From assembly GCA_009667805.1 (NCBI GenBank), contig CM019063.1, positions 62,581,506 through 62,645,505 of the forward strand: a DNA stretch of 64,000 bases, written 5' to 3'. A program made the translations under genes and the position numbers. This stretch comes from Leptobrachium leishanense. Lineage: Eukaryota; Chordata; Amphibia; Anura; Megophryidae. Below the pieces are notes generated by a model. It ran no database searches and was not told where the DNA came from. It was given only the letters and a program-made list of their open reading frames with translations. Position 1 is the stretch's first letter. Every line of letters starts with the position of its first letter. Shown piece by piece: positions 26,096 through 36,815 of this stretch.

Positions 26096-26452
26096 AAAAA
26101 CATGTAAAAATTGGGTATTTCTATTCTCGGGACAAAATTTTGAAACTATTTAGCCAGGGTCTTTTTTGGTGGTTGTAGATATTGGGGATTAAATTACGAA
26201 AAAGTGTGTTTTTACCATTTCTTCATCATATTTCATATTTTTTGTTTATAGTAAATTATACGATATGATGGAAATAATGGTATTTTTAGAAAGTCCATTT
26301 AATAGCGGGAAAAACGATATATAATATGTGTGGGTTACATAAACTAGTAAGAGTAAAATTTGATCTAAACACGAGCAGCATAGAAACGTAAAAACAGCAG
26401 CGGGCACTAAAGGACGGAATTGTGTAAAACCGCCCGGTCCCTAAGGGGTTAA
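26096..26452. mobile_element. TTAA element tail, CCCCTTAGGGACCGGGCGG family
   Basis: The right end reads CCGCCCGGTCCCTAAGGGG followed by TTAA at 26449-26452. The matching end occurs at 37260. A GGGG-TTAA junction at about 26084-26090 may be another boundary of the same group. Confidence 0.5.
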
Positions 26453-26757
26453 AAGTAGAATTTTCAAAATATCTTTCATGTACAGTATCCATGAAAGGTC
26501 AAATGACAAAATTTGGTCTTGCGTGCATACCACAGCAAAGTGGATAGAACAGAAACTTTCTAATATTGCTTCCTTAGAATTTAAATGTATCAAAAGTTGT
26601 ATAAAACAATACACAAGAGAATACAGATCTGTGTTACTATGTTGCTGACACAAATGTAGCAAAATAAACCTTACAGTACAATGGGTTAGCTCATCAGCGG
26701 CTGTGTATATGGTCAGCAACGCCTTTTTGTTGAGTTTTATGCATGCCTTGTATCATA
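26453..26757. other. Unannotated intergenic stretch
   Basis: No gene or repeat is recognised. Confidence 0.5.
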
Positions 26758-27517
26758 GGGTTAATCACTAACCTCTGAATTGGCCCCGAATTGCACCGAA
26801 CGGTAAATTTCACCAATTGGTGCAATTTCGGGGCAATTCTTCTATTCACTAAGCTATCAAGTCACGAAAAGCTAGATGAATTGCTAGCAAGATACGGTGC
26901 AATTCGTCACAATTCGCCGCAACTTGGCGGCACCGAAACTGTCCCTTAGAAAACTTGTGTCTTCTATTCACAGAGCAAAGAATTGCCCTGAAATTCTGAC
27001 GAAATTGCCCTGATTTTTGGTGTTTCAATTCGACAGGTTTAAACAGGCAAATAACAAAGGTTTCAATGTAAAAATAGAATATATTTTTTAATATCTCTTT
27101 TTTTAAATGCCGTTTATGTTTTTTGAAAAATCAGTTTTTTTTATATTTTTCATAAGACCATTTTGTATTTTTTAAACTATCTTGTTTTTTTTTATTTTGT
27201 AACAGACTTTTCTATTATTTTTTTAAAGGACCTTTTTTTTATTATTTGGCCACATTAATACATTTTTGCTAATTATGAAAGTTGGAGACTACCTTCTTTT
27301 CTCAGTTGGGTGGAATTCGCCGATGCCAATTCGGTGCATTTTGACAGTTAACGGTGCAATGTAGCAGTTTTCCCCAAAATCCAATTAACTGCTTCGCGAC
27401 TCCAATTTTGGCAAAATAAGGTGACCATTCGCTAAATAGGGAATTCACCGTATTTTCGTCCAAATGGAATTGCTGAAGTGCTGTGAAAAACAAAGCACCG
27501 AAATTGCACACAGACCC
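26758..27517. mobile_element. Palindromic MITE with GAATTGCACCGA words
   Basis: Repeated inverted GAATTGCACCGAA / GTGCAATTTCGG words and the GACAGGTTTAAACAGGC block are shared with the element at 13990-15646. The ends (GGGTTAATCACTAA and an AGACCCTTA) are worn. Confidence 0.55.
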
Positions 27518-28290
27518 TTATGATGGAGAAATGCAGATTATTCCTCCACGTGACATCCCATTTCCATCAGGAGAACGTACCGAGGGATGAAGTGTGAACC
27601 ACACGTTCCTTATCGTTAAGCGCAGCATCTCCATGTATCCCGAGCGAGGCGTGACGGACCGATGCTGTGTTGATTTTGGCACTACCGGCAACATAATGTT
27701 AAAAATAAAACAAAATCGAGTTTCATGGTTTCGTATAGCATAGCCAAACACGTATATTAAATCGCTGATGTCAAATCACAGTGGACGGACTTGGTGTGGA
27801 ATTGTGGAGTGGTGAAACCCGCCAAAACGCATTACATCATTTAAATGTACCTAATGAATCATGAAAGCTGGCAAGGCACATCTTAGAGAATCACTGTTCT
27901 AATTTATCAGGGATCGAGTCTGAACAAACACTTTGACAAAGAAGTAAAATACAATGTACTATGCATACCTTAAAAGATTAACAATAGCTCCGCAGACAAA
28001 TAAACATTGTTTCGGCAGGAATTCTGTATGTTATGTGTAGTTTCTGAGATTCGTACAACAAAGAGACAGCTCGGGCATCATTACATGCAGGTCATGAGGA
28101 TGAGGTATATTGAGACAATGTTGGGAAGCCTCAAGGACAGTTTGCCCAGGTGTTGTTGAAGGTGTTACGGGTGATAGGTAGCCATGGCATCTTGTATACT
28201 GGGTTACCCATAACAAAAAGGGTATCCTTTTGATCCTACTAAGAGAATTCCCACTTCTTTTTAAAGACTTTATAGTCCCCAGAAGATAAA
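27518..28290. other. Unannotated intergenic stretch
   Basis: No gene, RNA or known repeat is recognised. Confidence 0.5.
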
Positions 28291-28560
28291 AGAAATGTCC
28301 AAAATAGGGTCTGCCCTACCTGATCGGAGACCTTTGTAAGGTAGGGCATCCAAACTGCAGTCGATTCTGTAATGAGGCGCCAAGACAAGTCTTTCTATAG
28401 AAAATGCTGCGGCCGTGTTGAAAACGTACTTTGAGAAGCCTCTTGTGAGTTGTGAAACGTGCAGTGGGATATCGACAGTGTGTACGTGGAGAAAAGTGAC
28501 TGGAAAAGTTACATGTACCCAGATCCCGGACTTCGGCCTAAGATATAGCACAGATGCCTA
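28291..28560 (+). mobile_element. Possible Penelope-like remnant
   Basis: TTTGAGAAGCCTCTTGTGAG followed by TTGTGAAACGTGC (28428-28471) has the order of a worn hammerhead core: a TGAGAA box, a short helix with a UUGU loop, and GAAAC. Two core positions are changed. A 9-bp hairpin (GCCCTACCT and inverse) lies at about 28312-28346. Confidence 0.35.
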
Positions 28561-29039
28561 AAGAAATACCGGTCCTTATGCTGGCTGGGTCAACCAGAAT
28601 GGTCATAACAAGTCAGAGACTGGGGCAGGAGAATTTCACGATAGCGTGGTCATGAGTCAAGGTCAAGAGTAGGAGGGGAAGACATAGAGGAGGCAAAGTC
28701 AAGATCAAGGAGCAGAGAAACCAAAACAAGTCGAATGGTCAAAAGCAGGTGTATCACTGTTGTTTATTCCTGCTCCTTTAAGACTGCAGCTGTTACAACC
28801 ACAGTTTGTGGGACATGTGTGCGCAGCATAAGAAAGTTGCTATGGACAAATTATCTACATCTCCCAGAATGCAACAGGAAGGGGAGGAAGGGGATGTCTG
28901 GTGCCTGGAAGCAGCGGGAGGGGAGAAGGAAGCAGCAGGAGGGGAGAATCCAGCGTGAGGGGAGAAGGAAGCCAGAGCCTGTGATGGTGGTTTCCTGCGC
29001 TGTGCACACTGGAGAGTAAAGAGACTGGGCTCAGTCTGT
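28561..29039. other. Purine-rich intergenic sequence
   Basis: Repeated GTCAAG and GGTCA words at 28585-28740 resemble the possible LTR at 3062. A GGGAGAAGGAAGC repeat lies at 28905-28975. No gene can be supported. Confidence 0.35.
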
Positions 29040-29250
29040 CACCGATGCAGATCAGGAGGGTCATATACTGCGTGGAGCGGATCGCTGTTGTTCCTGTCGG
29101 GAGAGGAGACTGCTGGCGGCGACTGAGAGCGGACAGACGGGAGCGGGATTCGAGAAGCAGAACCTCTAGCGACATCTGGCTCCAGTTGTGGACGGACCTT
29201 GTTTCCTCACTGGGGAAAATCATCGACACACCTGCCGGGTAACGTTGGTG
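29040..29250 (+). other. CpG-rich patch, unrecognised
   Basis: The patch has an elevated number of CpG pairs compared with its surroundings and an open frame from 29045 to 29242 (65 codons) without a domain I recognise. A GGGTAACG at 29238 could act as a splice donor. It might be a host 5' exon or just sequence by chance. Confidence 0.25.
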
Positions 29251-31075
29251 TATGGGTGAGAGGCCTCAGGCCTATTTCAAATTCAGGACGGTGCGTACAG
29301 ATTGGTCGCCATTTACATTTGGGCCACAACGTTTGGCTAGCTGAAGAGACCCTCCCCCACTGGCCAGTGGTTAAAGTACCCGGGTACCTTAGGACTAGAT
29401 TATAGATATGTATATGATCATGCAAAAGTCCACGGTTATTACTAGCTTAAATTGTCGGTTTCTACTGGTTTTATATTTGTGTTTTATCTGCAGTTCTGAT
29501 GTAACATATGTACAGTTATCCAGATTTCTTGCACGCAGTAAACTGTCATTTACAAATCTATCAGGATGTGCTGGTGTGCTGTAGATTTCTCCCTTGCGGC
29601 CTATTACAGCGGTGAGACAGAAGTCCCGGGTTATACAGCGGCTCCTGCGGGGGTGGCGCTACACAGGATTCTATGACATACCAGAACACGGATTGGAGGA
29701 CAATAAACCACTACAGGGCAAGGAGAAGAGCAAGAGGTGGTGTTTATATAGTGTGAGGCGATTCCTGAATGTCAGAACACTGTGAGAGCGTCTGAAGGTG
29801 CGCTGGAGATAACGCCTAGGAAATTGACGCAAGGTAGTTGCAATGTTGCTTTGGTGACACACATTACTGGATGCATCTCCAGAATGACAAACGTTATGGT
29901 AAGCACCACGAGGGCGATGTACTCTGCAAGCAGTACCATCGGAAAGCGGCAAATTAGGTGGAGCAGCCTGCATCAAGGAAACAAGACAATGACGCAGTGG
30001 ACTCAGAGAAGAGACATCCTCCATCTTGGAAAAGGTAAAGGCAGAGAACACTATATGCTTGGACAGTTCCTCTTACCTGACACATTAGACATACGTTTTG
30101 GAGACATTTTATGCTGTTTTGTCATAAAGATTTTACAATTTATACCTGAAACCCCACAGGTCCCGGAACGTGGAAAGCCTTTACTTATGTATTTGAGATT
30201 TCTAGATATTTTGTACGAATGCAAATACCATAAGTTTGGTGGGTTGTAAAAAATGATCCTCAACATATGAGCATTTTGAAGATTTTCTCAAGGTATAATT
30301 AGGCAGTAAATCTATTTGCAGCTAAGCCTCTAAATTGACTGTGATGCATTGGCGAGCTCTCCAGGATTAGTCAAAAACCCTCGAGCATTCTTATCCGGCC
30401 GATTCGACTTGTTAAAACCAAGCCTTTACCATTTAATTACCCATGAAGACAATAATTCCTGCTGGTTACATCTACAGTTCCAATTGACAAATTGCTGTAC
30501 ATTTCATTGATATCACAATGATCGGTAATTAACATGCTTAAGGATTTTTGGATAATGTTCCGGTGAACTGGTGTACGTCTAACAGGGGCTTTAATGTGAT
30601 GTTGGTGGTCTCTCAACATTGCTAATCTTGGAAGTCAAAATGCTTTGGATCCACTGCCTGATTTCTGTGGTTTTAACTTCAATTAATGTTTAAAAGTAGC
30701 GTCATAGCCTTTGGCCAGAACACAATCTATGTCACAAGAAAGAAACGTGTCAAATTCAGTCCCCCAAGGCAGATTTAGATATTTTTAATAGATTTTGTAG
30801 TTTTGTCTACCGCTGGCTGGGCTTTCTTAAAGTAAATATGGGGCCTGTTCCAACTCATTGAAATACAGAGATTATGTGTATAAATTCATTTAATAAATGT
30901 TGATCAGGCCCCCCCAAGTTGTAATGGTTTCTTCCTGAAATTGTCACATATTTGTCGGAGGAGTCAGAGGAGCCATGGACCCATTGCTTCACTGATGGTG
31001 AGGCAGAGATATGGTAAGGCCTTCTTTGTCTCATCTCTCATGATGCAGCAGGGAACAGGCTAAATCTCCAATGGG
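29251..31075. other. Unannotated intergenic stretch
   Basis: No supported gene. Open frames of 155 codons (29782-30249, plus) and 126 codons (29671-30051, minus) overlap each other and show no family motif. Most of the rest is AT-rich. Confidence 0.45.
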
Positions 31076-31090
31076 CACATACCTTCACCT

Positions 31091-32168
31091 ACATATCTGA
31101 TCAGCGCAAACTATATTGCTATCAGAGTCTTGATGTTTCTCATCGATCAGCAGACCGTATATAGATGTACATGGAAAAAAATATATGAGAATATACAATA
31201 GTGAATTATTTCAAAATATTGGGCGTTTGTACAGTATATAGCAGCGAAAAATATATCACTCACAAACATAGAGCCCAATCACTGGCTCTGAGTGGATCTG
31301 TACATCTGGGTTGTTTCTTAATGATTGTCACAGGTAACCCACACCTTATAGGAGTAATTCTTCTTCACGTCTCAGAATGGCATAAAAGACAAGAAAACCA
31401 GCGCAGCTTTCCTCATGTGAAATCTGAATGGAACGATTTATACAAGATGTTTAGCCAATTTCAAACTCACTCTTGTCAGAGCTTCCGTAGCTCTAAGGTC
31501 AGCTGAGGAAGTCGCCTTGTGGGACGAAACACGTCCTGGAGACCTGTTGTACCTTGTTTTTATATTTTTTACATTTTATACTATATTAATTCTTTTAAAA
31601 GATTTCCCACGTGTCCCTATGGTGGTTTTATGGATTTGCCCAACCTGAAAAAATCCACAAGTGCTGACCTTAGAGCTACGGAAACTCCAACAAGAGTGAG
31701 TTTGAAATTGGCTAAACATCTTGTATAAATCGTTCCAATCAGATTTCACACAAGGAAAGCTGCGCTGGTTTTCTTGTCTTTTATGCCATTCTGAGACGTG
31801 AAGAAGAATAACTCCTATAAGGTGTGGGTTACCTGTGAAAATCATAAGAAACAACCCAGATGTACAGATCCACTCAGAGCCAGTGATTGGGCTCTATGTT
31901 TGTGAGTGAGATATTGTTTGCTGCTATATACAAACGCTCAATATTTTAAAATACTTCACTATTGTATATTCTCATATATTTTTTTCCATGTACATCTATA
32001 TACGGTCTGTTGATCGATGAGAGACATCAAGACCCTGATAGCAATATAGTTTGCGCTGATCATATATATATATGATATTCTAACTATTGATATAGGGAAA
32101 ACCACCTTTCTGATCTAGCATTTGGGCGACTGGTGGTGGAACGTGTTTTGTGGCGCTTACCATAAATT
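31091..32168 (+). mobile_element. Foldback Penelope-like insertion with hammerhead, copy 1
   Basis: The insertion is bounded by the exact 15-bp direct repeat CACATACCTTCACCT (31076-31090 and 32169-32183), so it arose by a mechanism that makes long target duplications, such as target-primed reverse transcription. It consists of two inverted arms of about 400 bp (roughly 31094-31503 and 31663-32062), a 159-bp spacer and about 105 bp of unpaired sequence before the right duplication. A hammerhead-like motif straddles the end of the left arm and the spacer. Hammerheads of this minimal form are known from the terminal repeats of Penelope-like elements. There is no reverse transcriptase gene. Assignment to Penelope-like elements is inferred. 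Confidence 0.75.
31496..31546 (+). ncRNA. Hammerhead ribozyme-like motif 1
   Basis: CTGAGGA (31503-31509) fits the CUGANGA core and GAAAC (31526-31530) fits the second core strand. Helix II is GUC/GAC extended by CC/GG with a UUGU loop, but there is one extra A between the core and helix II. Helix III is minimal: A and C pair with G and U around a two-base AC loop, ending at GUC (31533-31535), the expected cleavage site. Helix I pairs CAG with CUG and, across a GAG bulge, AGGU with ACCU. Very short helix III is typical of Penelope-like hammerheads, which may act as dimers. Confidence 0.65.
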
Positions 32169-32183
32169 CACATACCTTCACCT

Positions 32184-32850
32184 GTCTCACTTTCATATCT
32201 CCTACTGTTGGGTTAATTCTGGTAAAATGACATCAAAACTGTAAAGTTAAATCTACAGGAAAGAAAGTAGGAAAATTTTCCTGTTCGGCAATTTAATTAG
32301 CTTGTTGATTCGATGTATTCTTTGGAATTTTGGTTGTCGGACCACCTTAATGCTCCGTTTAGTGGTTAAAGTCTTTCAGCAGATACGATTGGGTTGCATG
32401 GCGGCCATGTTTCTGCAAGTCCCATGTAAAGTCTCCAGGCAGTTGACCTGGGCTTATTCTTCAAGCATTAATTCATCTTTTAATTACAATGATACCTCTT
32501 GATTACTGTCTGTTTTAGTTAACAGCCCTGTCATCTGGAAAAAAATATTTCTATAACGTAATTTCAAGACAATGACACAAGCAGGTTGATATCATTTCTC
32601 CCTAATCAAACTATAGCAGATTTAGAAAAATCCTCCCCCCTCAAGACCGTTTAGTATTTCACTGCAGAATGACAAACATGACTTTTTGTTCACGCTCATT
32701 CATAAATAAAAGACTACTTGTGATGTCATGTCTGAAGCCAGTCAAGATCTGGCATTTACAGATGTCACAGCATCACTACAATTCTAGAAAAACTTAACCG
32801 GTCAAACTTAATCCAGCACGGAAGCCTGTAGTACATGGGTTCCTCTACGT
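32184..32850. other. Unannotated intergenic stretch
   Basis: No gene or known repeat is recognised. Confidence 0.5.
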
Positions 32851-32984
32851 CAGTAATGGCCATTCTTGGCACCATGGCTCTTTTGGAACTACATGTTCCA
32901 TGATGCCTGGTCTGCCTTAAAGCCGTTGGAGCATCAAGTGATATGTTGTTTCAAAATTTGGGGTGCCAAGGTCAGCCATCACTG
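32851..32984. mobile_element. Short hAT-like MITE
   Basis: Ends CAGTAATGGCCATTCTTGGC and, in reverse complement, CAGTGATGGCTGACCTTGGC are inverted. Flanking 8-mers CTCTACGT and CTCAAGGT agree at 6 of 8. It shares layout and length with the unit at 2906-3040. Confidence 0.75.
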
Positions 32985-33520
32985 CTCAAGGTTATAAAGT
33001 CCTAAAAGTTTGAGGCTTTGGTGGGAGTGGTCAGGAAGAACATAGACAGGACTCTGGGAAGTCTGGGAAGACAAGTTAATGAGTTTCAAATAGGAGGGAT
33101 GGTAGACAAAGGTCATGGTAAAATGGTATGGAGAGAGGGAGAGTAGGTTGAAAAAGCAGGGTGGGAAACGGAAGGGGAAGAGGAGAACTGGAATGGTATG
33201 AAGGGTGGAAAATGGTAAAGTATGGCAAGATGGTCTGAGAAAGGATAGGCAATAGAATGAAAACTGCAATGGAGGAAAAGAAGACAAATCGTATTGGCCA
33301 GAAAATAAAAGTCAAACTTTAATGGGGAAGTAGACACATGGAAGAAAATTGTGATGGGGTAGAAGAGATAAGAGAGGGGTACTGAAAGAAAGCTAGGTTG
33401 TAGTAAGAGAAAGAGAACTCCGATCGGCCGTAGCAAAATAAAAGGCGAAGGAATGGATGATTGGAAGCGGAAAAATGAAAATGGAAAGAGCCTAGTGTGT
33501 CGTTAAACTAATATTGGGCC
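32985..33520. other. Purine-rich intergenic sequence
   Basis: A long G/A-rich stretch (33000-33480) without clear repeat unit or gene. Minus-strand open frames here reflect the pyrimidine-rich complement. Confidence 0.45.
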
Positions 33521-33534
33521 CTATGATTGTAAGA

Positions 33535-34035
33535 AAAGGGGGGGTGTTTGTGAGGGTCCTGAAAACGAGCAACAGCATTAGTGGCCTGCTCTACGGTGGG
33601 GCCCGCTCAGGTCTCACAAACAAGGTTGTAGCTTGTATGTGCCATTACAGGGATGAATGCTCCATATGCAAATCAGTCTGCTCTCACCCAGGAAGGGCGG
33701 TCAGTACTGATTGCCAAGGACATCATCCCTGCACGAGAGATGCAGCAACCCCCGATGATCGTTTCGGCCTTATTGGGTCTCGTCAGGAGGGTATAGCTGA
33801 CACCCCTTTAGGTGCATCAAGCAAGGGGTCCATCTCTCGTGCAGGGATGACGTCCTTGGCAATCAGTACTGGCCGCCCTTCCTGGGTGAGAGCAGACTGA
33901 TTTGCATATGGAGCATTCATCCCTGTAATGGCACATACAAGCTAAAACCCTGTGAGACCTGAGTGGCCGCACCGTAGAGCAGGCTGCTAGTGCTGTCGCT
34001 CGTTCTCAGGACCCTCACCCCCCCCCTTTTCTCAC
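33535..34035 (-). mobile_element. Foldback Penelope-like insertion with hammerhead, copy 2
   Basis: The exact 14-bp direct repeat CTATGATTGTAAGA (33521-33534 and 34036-34049) bounds a 501-bp insertion. Two inverted arms of about 205 bp (33535-33742 and 33831-34031) surround an 88-bp spacer that holds a hammerhead motif on the minus strand. The design is the same as in the insertion at 31091, yet the arm sequences are unrelated. No coding sequence is present. Confidence 0.78.
33747..33793 (-). ncRNA. Hammerhead ribozyme-like motif 2
   Basis: Read on the minus strand, CTGACGA matches the CUGANGA core exactly and is followed by helix II (GACC/GGCC, one mismatch, loop CAATAA) and GAAAC. Helix III is ACG/CAU with an AU loop and one mismatch, leading to the AUC cleavage triplet. 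Helix I then pairs ACCCUC with GGGGGU (six pairs, one G-U). All conserved core positions are present. A single change in helix III (A for G) may weaken it. Confidence 0.75.
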
Positions 34036-34049
34036 TATGATTGTAAGAG

Positions 34050-34225
34050 TTACAGCAGCATTTATATAGCGCCAACAGATTCCAAAGCGCTTTACAATGA
34101 GGAAGAACAAACATGAGACATAATGACACATGAGGAAGAGACGGCCCTTCCCGAAGGATAATTGTCCTGTAAACATAGCACTTTATACAGCCAGAGATCA
34201 CTGTAAGAGGTTGCTCTACCAAGCC
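34050..34225 (-). mobile_element. L2-type LINE 3' tail, reverse
   Basis: GTTACAGCAGCATTTATATA followed by GCGCCAACAGATTCC and GCGCTTTACAATG is the reverse complement of the 3' end of vertebrate L2-type LINEs. Similar tails occur at 53457 and 63205. Confidence 0.55.
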
Positions 34226-34642
34226 ATGGATTATGCAGCTGATACATGGCTTGAATGCCTTATACGTGTACCAATGGGATAAGAGGACCCTTTAAATCAC
34301 GTGTATCTAATTGCGGAGAACTCGCTAAGATTTATAGGTTAAGATTTATAGGTTAAGAAATGCACTTCAATAGTCTGGCTCGATATCAAATCAATTTCTG
34401 TGGGTTTCATAACTAGTTTGATATGAGTTATAGCTTGCTATCCTTGCACCTGCTGCGTTTGGCAGCTAAACGCGCGGTGAAAACGACATCAAATATTTTC
34501 AGCACTTAATATCTGCTGTTGCTTTGCTCCAACTGTTTGAAATATTGAACGAATGTGATTCTTACTGAGAATGGAATTTAACACCTAACGCGCATAACGT
34601 GTTGAGGATTCATTTCTTGTTGTGCTCGCAAAGTTATTTTAA
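34226..34642. other. Unannotated intergenic stretch
   Basis: AT-rich, with no gene or repeat recognised. Confidence 0.5.
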
Positions 34643-34705
34643 GAGACCACTACCACCAAAAAATGAAATGTCCTTATTGTGTTTATTTATGTTGCTGATA
34701 TCTTA
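34643..34705. mobile_element. T2-like MITE left part
   Basis: After TTAA (34639-34642) the sequence AGACCACTACCACCAAAAAA matches the left part of the MITE at 6411 with few changes. The right part is absent, and a minisatellite begins 35 bp later. Confidence 0.65.
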
Positions 34706-34740
34706 CATGTGCTTTGTTTTTATCTTGTTTGTTTAGTTTA

Positions 34741-35786
34741 GAAAATATTTTCCTCTATACGTGTCACTGAGTGCATCCATTGTGTGATATTTTCCTCTAT
34801 ATGTGTCACTGGGTGCATCCATTGTGTGATATTTTCCTCTATACGTGTCACTGAGTGCATCCATTGTGTGATATTTTCCTCTATGTCTCACTGGGTGCAT
34901 CCATTGTGTGATATTTTCCTCTATACGTGTCACTGAGTGCATCCTTTGTGTGATATTTTCCTCTATATGTGTCACTGGGTGCATCCATTGTGTGATATTT
35001 TCCTCTATACGTGTCACTGAGTGCATCCATTGTGTGATATTTTCCTCTATGTGTCACTGAGTGCATCCATTGTGTGATATTTTCCTCTATGTCTCACTGG
35101 GTGCATCCATTGTGTGATATTTTCCTCTATACGTGTCACTGAGTGCATCCATTGTGTGATATTTTCCTCTATGTGTCACTGAGTGCATCCATTGTGTGAT
35201 ATTTTCCTCTATGTCTCACTGGGTGCATCCATTGTGTGATATTTTCCTCTATACGTGTCACTGAGTGCATCCATTGTGTGATATTTTCCTCTATACGTGT
35301 CACTGAGTGCATCCATTGTGTGATATTTTCCTCTATACGTCTCACTGAGTGCATCCATTGTGTGATATTTTCCTCTGTACGTGTCACTGGGTGCATCCAT
35401 TGTGTGATATTTTCCTCTATACGTGTCACTGAGTGCATCCATTGTGTGATATTTTCCTCTATATGTGTCACTGGGTGCATCCATTGTGTGATATTTTCCT
35501 CTATACGTGTCACTGAGTGCATCCATTGTGTGATATTTTCCTCTATGTGTCACTGAGTGCATCCATTGTGTGATATTTTCCTCTATGTTTCACTGGGTGC
35601 ATCCATTGTGTGATATTTTCCTCTATACGTGTCACTGAGCGCATCCATTGTGTGATATTTTCCTCTGTACGTGTCACTGGGTGCATCCATTGTGTGATAT
35701 TTTCCTCTATACGTGTCACTGAGTGCATCCATTGTGTGATATTTTCCTCTATATCTGTCACTGGGTGCATCCATTGTGTGATATTT
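34741..35786. repeat. 42-bp minisatellite
   Basis: About 26 tandem units of 42 bp, or 38 bp where ACGT is missing, contain GTGTGATATTTTCCTCTATA and GTGTCACTGAGTGCATCCAT. Variants with GAG and GGG before TGCATCC tend to alternate, which suggests a higher-order unit. Open frames on both strands are repeat translations. Confidence 0.96.
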
Positions 35787-36104
35787 TGTGTTGTAAACTG
35801 CCCCCCCCCCCGTATCTTTCCATCACTTGCTCCTTACTGTGTGGTTTTGGTCATAGAATGGAGTGAATGGGTCAGTCACCGACTCCCATCATTGTATTGT
35901 GTGGGATATATTCAAAGGACATCACCAGGGAGTAGATTAGAAGTCTTTTAAGTTCCTGTCTTATCACATTCAACTGCCATCTCTTTTCTTGAGTACCCAG
36001 AACAATAATAGCCCCCTGCAGCCTTATCCATCTCATTAAACTGTTAAATACTGTAGATTAGATCAGCCACAGAATTAAAGAAAAGCCTTTGGTAAATGTT
36101 GCCT
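35787..36104. other. Unannotated intergenic stretch
   Basis: Includes a C run at 35801-35811. No gene or repeat is recognised. Confidence 0.5.
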
Positions 36105-36335
36105 TATGGAAAAAAAAATCTTTTTTTTTTTTAAAATAGTTTTTTCTTTTTTCTGTAACAGCCCTTTTTATTATCATTCATTGAATCTTATATGTAAATT
36201 CCAGACATTTTCATTCTGTAGTTTCTTTGCAAACAGCGTTTCACTTTTCAAACATTCAAGCGTACTGTTTTTTTTTTCACTCCTTTTGTCTGCGGTGTCG
36301 GGTTTTTCCGGCGGCTGCTCTGCGCTCTAATCGGC
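36105..36335. mobile_element. Palindromic MITE fragment, reverse
   Basis: The CTTATATGTAAATTCCAGAC and CAAACAGCGTTTCA blocks match, reversed, those near 24330 and 47810 and, in the same direction, 52770. Only one arm remains. Confidence 0.55.
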
Positions 36336-36444
36336 GGCTTCACCCCTTCACAACCGTGATCCTAAATACACGGTCAGCACAGCAGTAGCAGACACAGCAG
36401 CCCGAGATCGTGTCAAGGCAAATATTGTACGTGTTTCACTCTAA

Positions 36445-36630
36445 CATGGTCTTTCCCAACCCTGGTCCTCAGGTCCCCGTAACAGGCCAGATTTTGCAGA
36501 TCACCTTGGGGAAATGCAGACTGAATCCTGCAATCACTGAGCAGCAAATCATATCACCTGTGCTGCGCTTCACATATCCTGCAAACCTGGCCTGTTTGGG
36601 GGACCTGAGGACCAGGGTTGGGAACCACTG
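36445..36630. mobile_element. hAT MITE, 186 bp, copy 2
   Basis: The interior from CAGATCACCTTGGGGAAATG onward is almost identical to the copy at 19785-19970. The right end is CCAGGGTTGGGAACCACTG. The left end has lost its first bases to substitutions. No clean target duplication. Confidence 0.88.
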
Positions 36631-36639
36631 ATCTAGAAG

Positions 36640-36815
36640 ATGCCCTCAAAGTTGTAGTACCCTAAGCATGATGCTTGAGGTACTAACCCTTTTTTTAAAC
36701 CAGCTTGGTTTTGTGTCTGACAGACTTTTCCCCCACTCATCCTGCACAGAGACCTAAACTGCAGTAACTCCTTTCGGCCATCAGATGGCGACATCTGCCT
36801 GCCAAATAGGTTATT
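36640..36815. repeat. Unclassified dispersed repeat, copy 1
   Basis: The segment from a CCCTAAGCATGATGC-like block to GGCGACATCTGCC matches 49388-49560 over about 170 bp. I do not recognise the family. Confidence 0.6.

Noticed and set aside
28735..29019. Open frame of 94 codons with a basic, repetitive C-terminal half
   Set aside because: The basic part is a GGGAGAAGGAAGC repeat, and no family is recognised.
29782..30249. Open frame of 155 codons as a host gene
   Set aside because: No recognisable domain, an overlapping antisense frame of 126 codons, and no supporting splice or promoter signals.
34733..35774. Open frames with repeated YRGKYHTMDA and similar motifs on the minus strand
   Set aside because: They are translations of the 42-bp minisatellite (42 is divisible by 3, so frames stay open).
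34741..35786. CRISPR-like array
   Set aside because: Units are contiguous with no unique spacers, and the context is eukaryotic.
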